A stretch of 64,000 nt of DNA from Biscogniauxia marginata (taxonomy: Eukaryota > Ascomycota > Sordariomycetes > Xylariales > Xylariaceae): NCBI GenBank assembly GCA_022695795.1, contig MU404134.1, positions 1-64,000 of the forward strand, given 5' to 3'. This document shows positions 12,194 to 23,744 of this stretch, in pieces. Within the stretch, counting starts at the first letter, position 1. Each line of letters begins with the position of its first letter. The notes below the pieces were generated by a model. It worked only from the letters and a program-made list of their open reading frames with translations. It did not search any database and was not told the origin of the DNA. Both the position numbers and the translations under genes were made by a program.

Positions 12194-12580
12194 AAAGGCA
12201 TGAGAGAGAGAGAGAGTGAATAGTGGTAAGGCCTTCGGGAGGAGTATTTAAAGGGAGTACGGTGGCTTACGGTACTTATGGGGTGGTTTCACTTTACACA
12301 TTTCCACCAGTCTGATCGTGTTACGCACATTTGCTCTGTTGTCTCACAACATAAGGCTATCGAGGGCCTAAACGGTCGTGGCATTGTTGCGTAACTGATC
12401 GACCATGGTAGGGAAAATAGGGCATTCACAGGTCTTGATCGTTCATAACGTGATCTCATTTGCTGCACCTTTTCCGGTTCGACTACTTCTTCCCCCCCCC
12501 TCAATGGCTCGACCAAATCTTGCCTACTGCAACCACTTCCCGAAACCCGAAACAACCAGTTGGACAGATACCGGCCGGCT
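12194..12580. other. Short intergenic region between two minus-strand genes
   Basis: This is the probable promoter of the 7-TM gene and 3' region of the cupin gene. It includes a GA-repeat at about 12204-12216 near the membrane-protein start. No gene seen. Confidence 0.5.
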
Positions 12581-13039
12581 TTATGCCGCAGCCGATCCCT
12601 TCGGCTCCCAGCCCTCCTTGGCCATATCAAAGCTCTCCGTGGTAAAGGCGGGGGCTACGGTGCATCCCACCAGGGTCCAGTCGCCGAGGCTGACGGCGTG
12701 CTGCCACTCCCCCTTCTGAACAACCACCTGCGGGCGCTCGCCGTTCCATAGGTCCTTGCCTAGCACAACGTCTCTGACCGGCCTACCATCATCCCAGGAC
12801 AGCGACAGGCGCATCGGCGCGCCGGCGTAGTGGTGCCAGACCTCGACGGCGTCAAGGACACGGTGCCAGTGCGACAGACCGGACTCGCCCTCGAGAAGGT
12901 AATAGATGCAAGTGCTGTGCGAGCGCTTGTCGGCCGACGTCTCGACATCGCGGAAGGTCTCGATGAAGTAGCCCTTTTCGGGGTGGGGAGAGAGATTCAG
13001 GGCGGCGATGACATCCTGAGCTGAGCGTTTCGACCCCAT
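12581..13039 (-). CDS. Cupin_5 (DUF985) family protein
   Basis: A single exon encodes 152 aa. The N-terminal motif LNLSPHPEKGYFIETFRD, the block STCIYYLLEGE, the SHWHRVLDAVEVWHHYAG core and the late segment LVGCTVAPAF are hallmarks of the small RmlC-like cupins related to yeast YML079w. These fold as a double-stranded beta-helix. His residues of the SHWHR and WHHYAG blocks are in the usual positions for the cupin pocket. Enzyme activity of this family is not established, so only the fold is claimed. No signal peptide is visible, and the length is close to the usual family size. Confidence 0.88.
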   Translation of the reverse strand: MGSKRSAQDVIAALNLSPHPEKGYFIETFRDVETSADKRSHSTCIYYLLEGESGLSHWHRVLDAVEVWHHYAGAPMRLSLSWDDGRPVRDVVLGKDLWNGERPQVVVQKGEWQHAVSLGDWTLVGCTVAPAFTTESFDMAKEGWEPKGSAAA

Positions 13040-14469
13040 GATTGAGGATGACAGAGGTCCGCGGCAGGTAGCAGTGTATACGTGCGTGTGCTTGTTGCTG
13101 CTGTTGTGTGGACTAGAAGTAGACGAGGTACTGTACCTTAAGTACGGGGAATGAAGGTGTGAGATCTTACATGTAGCTCGGTTGGTCCGGACCAGTGGCT
13201 GGATATTTCTAGTTAGGCACTTATGTAAGGAATGCGGCGAGGCTTGCAGCGTGCTTACGCCCGTTTAACAATACATATACCATGTAATAACATACGTACG
13301 GTATAGTGCACTATAGTACCCCATGTACTACAGTATAGCAGAGTGACGCTGTTCGTGCAACTGCCAACGTGCAATACCATCTATCCAGTTCCACCAAAAG
13401 ACAAACCTTACACAGCACATCGCTCAAATGTAACATGGAAAATGCAGGTTTGCTGCTACCATCACGCTTTAAGGTGGCATGACATACAAACAGCTATGCG
13501 TGGGAGGTGGTGGTGGTGGTGGGGGGCACACCCCAGTATACAAACCGACTCGTTGCATAGGAGGTTTGCATAGACTCTGTAAGCCCAAGTATACTTTGAG
13601 TCTATCGAAGACGTTGTGCCCATCTACCAAGCCGGTTACATACCGGAGCGCAGTAGCTAATCCTTCTTTAGTCTGTACTATGGCTTCCATAATAAGTAGG
13701 AGAAGGATACTAACTAGGCGTTCAATTCAATTCCAGTCTAAACCGTAGCAGGGCCAAAGGCGACTACGTCAACTCCCCTCAAATCTCGAGCAGCACTTCA
13801 CTCAAAGATGTTCGGTGCTCACGATGCTGGGCGGCTACAAGAGTTGCTTCAGACGTTGGACACCGGCACCGGTAGAACACCCCAATGCTAGTATCCCCTA
13901 CCATAATAAATACCGTTTAGGCAATGAGATTCCCGTGGTATGAGAGAGCTATGAGAGCTATCATTCGTATGGTCGATACTTTATATTTTTGCTAGTCCAT
14001 GACTTATTACGGCTCTGAAAGCCGCGTCGCGTACAAAATATATTAACCTGAACAGGTTTGTTTCCCACCAGCCCTCCTAATGCTTCTTGAAGGAGTAAGC
14101 CATGGTAATTTCCTTCTAGAATTTGTACACTTGAAATGGCTAAGTATCGCAGGGGTGGACAGCAATGCTCATCCGACCAGCAACAACTATCCAGCTCCTG
14201 ATGACATAGTTGTAATATACACAGATTACAGTAGTGTGCGAGAAGGCCACATCAGGTCCTGTCTAAACCGTCCCCTTATGAGAGACCCCGATGAGAAGTC
14301 AAGGCACCAAAAAACGCCAGGCAATGCCGCAGTCGAGTGAAGATGATATTCTGGCGTTCCACATTTGCATATTCAACACCTTGTTGGCCCTTGTCTGCAG
14401 GCTCGACAGGCTGGGCGTTGTTCCCGCCTGTCGGTACGAGTCAAGCAACCCTTATGCTCGCCCGACTGA
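13040..14469. other. Intergenic, no gene seen
   Basis: The overlapping frames at 13343-13748 owe their length to a GGT/GTG tract at about 13502-13527 and show no domain. The plus-strand frames at 14080-14599 also lack any recognisable feature. Confidence 0.55.
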
Positions 14470-15028
14470 CTACCGGTCCTTATACACCTTCGGCTTCCAC
14501 CCTTCCTTGATCTCGGCCTCCTGCGCCGCCTTTTCCATGGCGGGCCTAACCTCGGCCTCTATTCTTTCCCTAGCTCTTAGGACCTTACTCTGCAGGTAGA
14601 AACTTCCTCCTTTCTGTGGGTCGTTGGTGTCGAACAGCTTCTTGAATCGCGCCATCACCTCGTCCATATTGGCTTGGCCTCCATGGGGGGGCTTGACGTT
14701 CAGTATTTTGCACGCCTCGTCTAAGGTCATGCCGCTGGAGAGACTGGCTCGTGAAGAAACGCCGTTCGGGTTGATCTTGGCTTGCGCGCGGGCATAGTTG
14801 GATGATGCCTGAGCTTGCTTGTAGGCTTCCGTGAATGCGCGGCCAAGGACCCGGCTTCCAACCACGACAATCTGTGTTATAATCCGATGTGCCTAGTGCG
14901 ATTGTAAGCCCGATGCTCCCCGGACGAGTAGAGAGAAAGTCGTAGTTGAACGTTAGGCGATCCTTCGAGGGAGGTTCATGAGGAGAAGGCGACTGAGGGG
15001 AGGGGGAAAACCGGCGGGAACTTACCAT
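14470..15028 (-). CDS. PAM16: Mitochondrial import motor subunit Tim16/Pam16
   Basis: The main exon 14871-14470 encodes the whole recognisable protein: GSRVLGRAF near the N-terminus, a linker, then the J-like domain MTLDEACKILNVKPP and FKKLFDTNDPQKGGSFYLQSKVLRARERIE. The HPD of true J proteins is replaced, as in Pam16. It acts at the matrix face of the TIM23 complex, pairing with Pam14/Tim14 to restrain Hsp70 stimulation. A canonical acceptor (ACACAG) lies just before ATT-GTC-GTG at 14871, and upstream a GTAAGT donor follows directly after an ATG at 15028-15026. The best model therefore has a first coding exon of just the start codon and a 151-bp intron, giving 134 aa. The usual MAHRxxTQ N-terminus of relatives was not found, so the start is less certain than the body. 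Confidence 0.85.
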
Positions 15029-15841
15029 CTTGACCAGGTAAAAAGGAAAATTTACGGGGGATAGATAGAGCCAAGGGATTTCGTCAAAGAGAGGAACGTT
15101 GGTGCGCGGCGTTGTCTTGTCGGGAAGCTGTCGCGATTACGGACCAAAAATTGTCTCGAATGATTCAATCGATTAAAGGTGCTCTTTATCGATATGGAAG
15201 CGCCACTCTTTAGTTCCGGTACCGAGTAGGTACCTCCGGTCAGGTCGGAATCGGAATCGATTTCCGGAGATCTGCCGCATGCAGTAGTAGACTTCAATGA
15301 TACTAAATCTTATTACCTACGCGGGGTAAGGTAGTGTGTACAGTGTAGGTATCCAGGTACTGTACCAGTGTACCTAACCTTAGGTAGGTACCTAGTAAGG
15401 TAGATTCACTAGCCACGGTAGCCACATTTACAGGTTCAAAGCCTCCAGGTCGGCGGCTGGCATGCAGGGGAACCTTGAGCTCCGATAAGGCAACACATCA
15501 TTTTTCGCAACTGAAGACAGATTCGAGAATCGCTGCCATCTTTCACTTGCCCGCTCCCCAAACCTACGACCTCCACGTCCACGTACCGCACTTGTCCGCG
15601 CAATATTCCTGCTCTACCTCTACGAAACGTCCTTACGGAATACTTGTATTGTCGCAACCTTAATTTCCTTTTGTCAAAAAGGCCCGACAACCCTTCTTGC
15701 TCTTTTCTCTCCTCCGGCGTCGAGTTCTACTAGAATCCCACCAGCATTATCACCACCACCGCCAAGACGGAGACTCGCCGCGCCTTCAACTCATTTCAAC
15801 CTAAGTAGCGAGCCGCATTTTCGCCTCTGGGCAAGCTCGTC
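15029..15841. promoter_or_regulatory. Bidirectional promoter between PAM16 and YIP1
   Basis: About 810 bp separates the two divergent start codons. It contains a cluster of TAGGTACCTA/TACCTAGGTA-like words at about 15340-15405 and C/T-rich tracts near the YIP1 start. No TATA box stands out on either side. The frames at 15436-15690 show no domain. Confidence 0.55.
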
Positions 15842-16853
15842 ATGGCGCAGTACTACGGCGCACCTCCGCCAAACCAGTTTGGTGGTGGTGTTGCGGCCGC
15901 ACAAAACCTACAATTCTACCCATCGTCATATTCTCCCGGAGTACCACAAGGAACCCCGGCACAATCTTACGGCTACGGCGCACCTCCAGGGCCCAGCAAC
16001 TATGGAGGGTTTGGAGGCGCCCCTGGTGTTAGCGGCAGGATGGGAGAGCAGGGTGGACTGCGGACAGGCTGGCTTGCGGCCTTCTCTACAGAGGGATACG
16101 ACGGAGAACCACCGTTACTGGAAGAGCTAGGGGTCAACTTTAGCCACATACAGATGAAGGTGAGCAAGCTGCCGTGTACCAAGTCCTCTACAGTGCACCA
16201 TGCCGAAGATGCTTACCATAGATTAGACTCTGGCAGTCCTCAACCCGTTCGCTCGCATCGACCAACATATTATGGACGACTCCGATCTCGCCGGTCCTAT
16301 CCTCTTCTTCTTTCTGTTCGGCACTTTCTTGCTCCTGAGTGGCAAGGTGCACTTCGGATATATCTACGGCCTGGCTCTAATGGGGTCCATCGCGCTGCAC
16401 ACCATCCTATCCTTGATGTCCCCCGACGGCTCGAGCGAGCCGTCGCCTTCCCACGCGACACCGGCATACCCCACGGGTTCTGGCTATCCCGGCAATCCTG
16501 ATACAGTCGGCGGCGGCGGCGGCGGCGACGACAATAAGAACCAGCTAAGCAGCACTTTGACGTTTGCGAGGAGCGCGAGCGTCCTCGGCTATTGTTTGCT
16601 GCCGCTCGTTTTGATTAGTCTGTTTGGCATCGTTATGCCCATGGATGGACCGATTGGGTACATGTTGACAACTGCAGCTATCGTATGGTGTACGACAAGC
16701 GCGAGTGGCATGTTTTGTGCGGTGGGTAGGATGAGGCAGATGAGAGCGTTGGTAGCATATCCTCTAATGCTGTTCTATGCCGGCTTCGGGATTATGAGCA
16801 TTTTTAGCAGCCGGGGTTCGGGCAGCCTCGCCCAGGCAGCTAACATCGCGTGA
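15842..16853 (+). CDS. YIP1: Yip1-family ER/Golgi membrane protein
   Basis: Two exons, 15842-16159 and 16227-16853, are joined in phase 0 by a 67-bp GTGAGC...TAG intron and give about 314 aa. The N-terminal 75 residues or so are Gly/Pro/Tyr/Gln-rich and disordered. The Yip1 core follows: PPLLEELGVNFSHIQMK, then LAVLNPFARIDQHIMDDSDLAGP, and about five membrane segments including GKVHFGYIYGLALMGS. YIP1 binds Ypt/Rab GTPases and Yif1 in ER-to-Golgi vesicle transport. A Gly run (seven codons) and a Ser/Pro loop interrupt the membrane region at about residues 180-210. Divergent from PAM16. Confidence 0.92.
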
Positions 16854-19322
16854 AGTGGCCGCCCAGCGTTCGGAAGAACCGGGCATAGTAGGTAGCTCTT
16901 CGTGGGGTAGCTCTCAAGGGGTAAACCGTTTGCCCCGTAAGCCAAAGACAATCGAAAAGAGATTCTCGACCCCGACCTCTTAGGTCGAGTGGAAGACAAG
17001 CCGGCAGCCGTCGAAAGGCTGCCAGGCATTATAGTGGTTAAGGATTGTACGTAATTCGAGATCTGGTAACGTGGAAAAAGGAGCGGGGATATTTTTGTGT
17101 CAATCGGCACAATCTGGCATCGGACATTCAAAGCCGCAGGAAACGCCTGGCCGTTTCTGATTGGCATTTGTACGTACATGCGCATATGTACACCTGTACA
17201 AACTTCACTCTGTATCTAGGTATAGCCGCCTAATGTCAAAGTCTTTAAAACCCGTAGCATTAGGTACTTGCTGAGGTCTTTCTAGGGGAATCCAGCCTCA
17301 TCATTGCGCATTATTAGCCTTGTCCATCCTATTTCTTCTGCAGATAAGCTGTGCCCATTAGGGGTTGGACATTATGATCACCTTCCTGGGTACGTAACTC
17401 ATCTTCAATCGAAAAGGGTTATGGAATCATAACTATTATGATCGTATCGAAGTGTTGCCCAGATATTAATTTAGAAGTGCTCCAGAGTGTATACATACAC
17501 ATTTTTAAACGTTGTAAACATAGTATTATAATACAACCCTTCTTGATTGTCCACTATTGAAAAGGATGTCCAGAGCTTCAGCCGGCACTCGTGTTAGATC
17601 AGTTGACAGATTAAGATCGAATCTGAACCCTTAATACGTCAGCTAGAAGGTTCATTGATTAGATCCTTTGTTGATAACATTGCTAAATCTTCTGTAAATG
17701 ACGAGTCGATGGCGTTTTTTGTTGCAGTTGATTTCACAATCTAGGCTGTGAGGCCAGAGAAGCGGCCGTATACCAAGTTTGAGCAACACCACCCCCCTAT
17801 AGCAGGAAACCAAACTAACGCAGAGAGAGAAGAGCTATTACATTCTCGACACTCACTTCTATGGAATACAACATATGTAGGTAAACGATTTGCTGCATTG
17901 AAGGATATATTGAAATATAAACGAGAAATATTCAGCGACCGTTATGTCCATACTACATACAGTAGCGAATCCGGGTTTCGGTTATCTCTCGGCTATAGGA
18001 TTACAAGGATGAATGTGGCTGGCTGAATAGGGGATAGCATTAACACGATCTCATAATTTGGTAGCAGGTGCCAGGTACATATGAATAGGGCATCTCAAGC
18101 TACGCACATTACGCACCACACACCATTCGCTTTCAACTGGATAGCCTGCTATGATACCGGCTCTGAATATGGACTATACCTAGGGCCTCGCAGCTTAGAG
18201 TCTCACGTGTTAGCTATTACAAGTCTTTCAGCTCCGAAAAAGGATCTACGAAGTCTTTAGTCTTAGCTATCTTAAGTATTTCCGCTACTTTCGAACGTCT
18301 TCTTCTAAGAATCAAGAAGAAAAAACATAACGTCGGTTGGATACGGCTAAGCCCTCTCGGTAACAGTGTCGGCCGGAGAGCCCTTGATAGTTTCCCATCA
18401 CTGTAATAGCATCTAGTTCTATATCTCAATAAGCGAACGAGCAACTACTTTTTCTGCCCAGGTTCCCGCATCAACTCACATCATATAGACCTGAGCATGA
18501 TGATACATATGGCACAATGTGTATTCCGATTATAGTTTGAGGTCTTCAGGTTTACGAGAAGGATGGGGTTGTGTCGGAGCAGAGGAACAACGCGCCGATC
18601 CTGTTGAGCTAGGCATGGATCGAATGTGTGAATAAAGGCCTCTTTATTTGACTTGATTCAAAGCAGATCAGGTCAATTTTGTATCTCACTCGGACATGGT
18701 AAGACTTGGTGAGATGGGGAGCAACATGTGAAGAGGTCCTCGTCACCATGCAGTTGTTCATCAAACCTTGGCATCGGCGTTTAATTTTATAACCAAGCGA
18801 ACCAATAGGTAGATGACGTTCGATTCGGTACGGGGTGTCATTAACGAGGTTGATAGGGATGGCAAGGCATCCTAGGGGCTTGCCTTAGGTAACTCTTCGA
18901 TACCCATCGATATCGACATCTAGATAAGATTTCTTCACACATCTCTTTTCTGTCCTTGACCGATCTGCCGGCAGGTGACGTGTATTACCTACGTGCAATT
19001 CACCAACCCCGTCGCCGATCTCCACGGCGGTAGGACCCGTTTCGGATAACCTTCCCCGTCAACCACCATGACCTTCCCGGTTGAGGTTTTCAGAGTAGCA
19101 TAGAGAAATAAAGCTTGAGCAAAATCACCATTTGCGGGGACCATGCAAGTGTAAGGGTCCTTATTTTGATCAAGCAGTCGTCCCCTCGCCGCGTTCGGCC
19201 ATAAATTTGACGGCAGGACCTTTATCATCTCTCGCTGTCACTTCATAGTCTGGCTGTTCCGACTCGAGATTCAACTTGTCTATCGCTCCTAGGCGGCGAC
19301 GTGACCTAGACCGTGAGCAAGT
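16854..19322. other. Intergenic, 2.5 kb, no supportable gene
   Basis: Mostly balanced, non-coding-looking sequence. On the minus strand, frames at 18989-19228 and 19170-19373 encode segments (for example ALFLYATLKTSTGKVMVVDGE) that look protein-like and could be a relic of a gene overlapping the transporter start, but I could not assign a family or join them. Confidence 0.5.
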
Positions 19323-21023
19323 ATGACGGCGTCGGGCGTTATCATTGCTAGCAACGCGAGTGCGCGGTCGCACGAGGATGTGGAGGTCACAGAGAAAGCC
19401 TCTCCAGGTTACGAGGTTGACGTGGAAAAGGACGTACAGGACGCTGCGGGAAAAGGCTTCACGGCGACGGACAAGTGAGTTCTAGACCCTATTTGCACAT
19501 CCTACGACGCTTACCTCAGTCAATAGCCATGGTATCCCTCTCGTTGAGTTCGACCGGGTGGCTGAGAGAAAGCTCCGAACTAAAATTGATTTGCTGGTCG
19601 TGCCGACCGTCTCCCTCTTGTACCTCTTCTGCTTCATCGATCGCGCAAATATAGGTACGGGTATTTCTCCGCCAAGACTCTTTCGTTTTTGAGGAGGACA
19701 TATCTCGCTGACACACGCTGGGTCTACCTAGGCAATGCTAGGCTGGCTGGGCTAGAGGCCGACCTCGGTTTGCGAGGCAACGATTATAACCAGCTTCTGT
19801 CTATTTTCTACATCAGTTATATCTTATTTGAAATCCCCTGTAATCTGCTGTGCAAGAAGATGGGCCCCGGCTGGTTTCTCCCTCTCAGCTCCCTCGGTTT
19901 TGGAATTTGTTCCATTGGCACCGCCTTCGTTCGGGATCTGCCGGCTGCCTCTGGAGTCCGCTTCCTCTTGGGAATTTTCGAGGCCGGGATGATGCCCGGC
20001 ATATCATACTACCTCTCACGGTGGTACCGGAGGTCAGAGTTAGCGTTCAGGCTATCATTATTCATAGTCATGGCTCCGCTGGCCGGAGCTTTTGGCGGCC
20101 TGCTCGCGTCAGCTATCCTCATGCTCCCCGACTTTGGAATTCTGACGACATGGCGCATGATCTTCGCTATCGAGGGCATCATCACTGTCGGGCTATCGCT
20201 CGTCTCCTTTTTCACGCTCACCGACCGACCCGAGACGGCGCACTGGCTCACACAGGACGAGAAGGACTTAGCTGTCGCGCGTGTCAAGTCAGAGCGCGTG
20301 GCGCAGACCTCGGTGCTCGACACGCTGAATTGGAAAAGGGTAAAGCTCGGGTTCTGGAACCCTGTCATCCAGACCAACGCCTTTATCTTTCTGCTCAACA
20401 ACATCACGGTCCAGGGTCTCGCATTCTTCACCCCCACCATCGTCGCGAGCATCTACCCTTCGTACACGACTATCCAGAAGCAGCTCTTCACCGTCCCTCC
20501 TTATGCCGTGGGTGCCGTGTTCGAAGTTATTTTTCCGCTGCTGAGCTGGCGCTTCGACCGCCGACAAATTTTGATCATCCTGACAGCACCGCTGACCATG
20601 GTGGGTTATATCATGTTTCTGGCGAGCGACGACCCGCGCGTTCGATACGCGGCAACTTTCTTCACAGCGATCAGTTGTTTTGCTGTTGGCCCCCTTGCGA
20701 ACGCCCAGGCTTCAGCCCAGGTAGTCTCTGATTCGGCCCGTAGCATGTCCCTTGCTACTAACATGATGTACGGCAATGTCGGCGGACTCATTGCTACCTG
20801 GTCGTACCTCTCCTGGGACGGTCCTGATTATCCCATCGGCAATGGGCTCAACCTCGCCGCCTCGAGTCTCATTCTTGTTCTCGCCACGCTTCTCCTCCTC
20901 TGGATGCACTGGGACAACCGCCGCCGTGAGAAGAGGGACGTCGATTTGGAACTAGAAGGCCTATCATCTACTGAGATCGAGAGTTTAGAGTGGAAACACC
21001 CCGGTTGGAGGTGGCGGCCTTGA
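19323..21023 (+). CDS. MFS transporter, anion:cation symporter type (allantoate/nicotinate permease-like)
   Basis: Three exons are predicted: 19323-19474, 19527-19654 and 19732-21023. They are joined in phases 2 and 1 with GTGAGT...TAG and GTACGG...TAG introns, giving about 523 aa. After a polar N-terminal tail, TM1 is LLVVPTVSLLYLFCFIDRANIG, followed by NARLAGLEADLGLRGNDYN and the loop motif EIPCNLLCKKMGPG. RFLLGIFEAGMMPGISYYLSRWY precedes TM5. These are signatures of the fungal DAL5/TNA1-like group that imports organic anions such as allantoate, nicotinate, pantothenate or related carboxylates; the substrate cannot be read from sequence. Twelve membrane segments are plausible. The gene converges on the P450 gene with about 675 bp between stop codons. 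Confidence 0.9.
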
Positions 21024-21697
21024 TATATGTTCTTTTTTATTGCACGTATGATCCGATAAGTGGAGGGGTTTCTAGAATAATAACTAGTAACTGAGCGCTT
21101 TTCGCTGTTTTTGTGCGCGTGCCCTCAATATACTGTCAAGGAAAACTCAAAAGACGGGATGTTATGTCCAGCGTAATAGTAAATAATTAAATGATATTCC
21201 GAAATTTACCAATGAGCCGATGCATTGCCTAGTTGCCTTCTGTCATCCACGGCGTAATTCTATACTATGAATGAATATAATTTGAGCGACTAGCACCCCT
21301 GAACTCAATTGCGTAGTCAGGAGGTATACTTGTTGCCTGTCATGCTCGACTCTTGTGCTAGTTCTGATCAGAAATGATATGCTAGGGACAGAATTCTTGG
21401 GTCATTCGTCTCGACTATGAATCAATTTCGGGTTTCCTCTCCATAGATATTCTCATCGATATTCTTATCGTAAGCCTGTGCAACAGCCACTCGGTATTCT
21501 AACGCTAAGTCCTAGATATAACGATCAACTACGAGAATAGAAACGTCTGGTAGACCTATTCACTTTATGGCGTATAGGAGTAGTATAGTTACATGATGTA
21601 GGTACCTATATATATAATGATAAATCTACTTGATATTACGCGACGTATATGTATAACCTCTATCTCAACCAAACATGCCGCTTCAAGCTACGATACC
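21024..21697. other. Convergent intergenic region between MFS and P450 genes
   Basis: This shared 3' flank of two genes is AT-leaning with no open frame of interest. Confidence 0.6.
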
Positions 21698-23744
21698 CTA
21701 CTCCACCTTCTTGAATAGAACAGCCTTAGTCGCATCGGGGAACTGGTCTGTGCCCATCTTGAGATTGGCATACCGTTCCGTCTCGCCTTCTGGCATTCGC
21801 ACATCATAGCCAAGGAGGATCCGCGCTAGGATCAGCTTGATCTCATTTGCAGCAAAGAAACGCCCTGGGCACGCGTGCCGGCCGTATCCGAAGTGCACTG
21901 GTGATACGTTAACGGAGTTCATTGGAGCTCAGGGGCACGGTTGGGATAAAGAAAGGTATGTAGAAAGAGTGAGGTTACGCACTGAAATCCTTCGTCACTG
22001 TCACGAATTGATACTGCTCCCTGTTTTTGTATCCGAGCAAGTCCTCAGTTGCGCCATTCCGCAAGTTAAGAAAACGATGAGCGTCAAATTTCTGTCAAGG
22101 TGTAAGGTTAGCGGTCTATGGTGTCCGTAGGCCTACGAGGTCGGCGAGACGAGATTGGTTACCTCTGGGTTTTGGTAGATGACAGGATCTTGGACTGCTA
22201 AGGCATGTGGTGTCTCGATCATTTTGCCGGCTGGTAGGTGCGTGCCGTCGCTCAACGTGACGGGCTTCGAGATCCAGCGCTGGAACCGGACTAATGATCA
22301 AAATAAAAGAAGCTGATTAGCATGTCTCATCTTCATATTGGCTCGTGCACCATCAGAACAGATGCATTACAACGGGGGCACGAACTCAAGCTTCCTGGGT
22401 TGACTCGCTGGGACTCCTTCATGACGCTATCTAGCAGTTTCATTTCGAAGAGCGCGTGGGTTGTCATGACACCATCTGTGGTCGCAAGCACGTTCTTAAT
22501 CTCTTCCCGAAGTTCGGCTAAGACATCCGGTCGTACCACAAGGTCGTAGAGGCTATATGTGGACAAGCCTTGTCAGCGTACAGATCCCGAAAAGGTCTAT
22601 AACGATGGATTAAACTTACATCATGGTCACTGTCAGCGTTGTCGTGTGAATGGCCGCCATACTAAGATTCAGCTGTGTCTCTGCAAGCTTCTCGTCGTTC
22701 AGGCCAAATTCGTCGGCCTTGTTGATCATCCACTGAAGGGTATCATCAGGTTGTTCTTTGCCAGTCTTCATCGATGCCCGTCTCTCTTTGATAATAGGTT
22801 CGAGGAACTGATGCGCCTTCTTCCTCTCCGCGAACAAGTTGTTTACCTCTGGAGTAAAATAGCGACCGAGCCAACGCCACCATGGGCTCCATTGCTTCAA
22901 CTTCGACACGGCGTTGATGAAGTCGAGGGTGTAGTTCATAGATGCTTTGAGGTAGTCCTCTGAGCGGCAGAGATCAGGGCCGATAAATATAGCCCCCGAT
23001 ATTGTGGCGACAATGCGAAGAATGGTGGGATAGACGGTGACCGAAGTCCAGTCATCACACGGAGGCAGCTCGTCGGCAATCGTGCGTACCGTTTCTGCCG
23101 AGAGTCGTGGGTTGATCCGAACTATGGCAACATGGTATGAGCAAAAGCTAAGTAGCTAACAGGAATGAATGCCTTGTTGGATTTTGGCCGGGGCTTACCT
23201 AGGGCGCGAGTGAGATCACTACGAATAACGTGGATAAGAAATTCTGTCGACTTCCGGTCCCCCATATCAAGATATTTGTGCTCATTCATCTAAGCATCGT
23301 TAACATCGTTTCTCATCTTCGGCCGACCAACAGCCACATAGAAGGCTGACAAACCACATCAAACGCCTTGTTTATATCAATGACATCGTCCGGAAGACGT
23401 CTCACCTCCTCTAGAAGGTTTCGGGGAAGTACAATGCGCTCTCCTAACCACTAATTAGTTGCTCCGACTAGACGGTCTTATAGAGCAGATGTAGACTTGC
23501 CATCAAGGGCCGTCAATCTATAAGCCTTGCTCTTGAATAATTCGTAGCCCTTCTTGTAGAAATCGAGGCCATTCGTGATGAATGCCTTTCGTCGCTTCTC
23601 CGCGCGACCATATTCGGCGCCGATCAATGGCAACTCAGACGTCTCGCCGAATAATTGGGTCGCAAACAGTACGCCGATTAGCGAAACAAAGATCGAGACC
23701 AAGACTGGCCCTCGGTCGGCAAGTATCGCCTGCAGCTGCTCCAT
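21698..23744 (-). CDS. Cytochrome P450 monooxygenase (ent-kaurene-oxidase-like group)
   Basis: Eight exons on the minus strand give a continuous 518-aa frame: 23744-23501, 23443-23358, 23289-23199, 23121-22620, 22552-22386, 22290-22163, 22091-21983 and 21927-21698. Phases agree at every junction. The first intron is GC-AG (GCAAGTC donor), the only choice that keeps the frame and restores LDGERIVLPR. An N-terminal membrane anchor spans about residues 12-32. The I-helix reads MAAIHTTT, the K-helix ExxR is ESQR, and the haem loop is FGYGRHACPG with the ligand Cys, followed by RFFAANEIK. The AIHTTT and HACPGRFFA forms are shared with fungal terpenoid-type P450s such as CYP503/CYP68, a resemblance noted from memory. 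It would act at the ER with a P450 reductase; the substrate is unknown. It appears intact. Confidence 0.88.

Noticed and set aside
13343..13748. Gly- or Pro-rich frames
   Set aside because: Their length comes from a simple GGT/GTG repeat, and all frames there lack domains.
19850..20731. 293-codon plus-strand frame
   Set aside because: It is a frame shadow of the MFS transporter, whose own frame has clear membrane segments and motifs.
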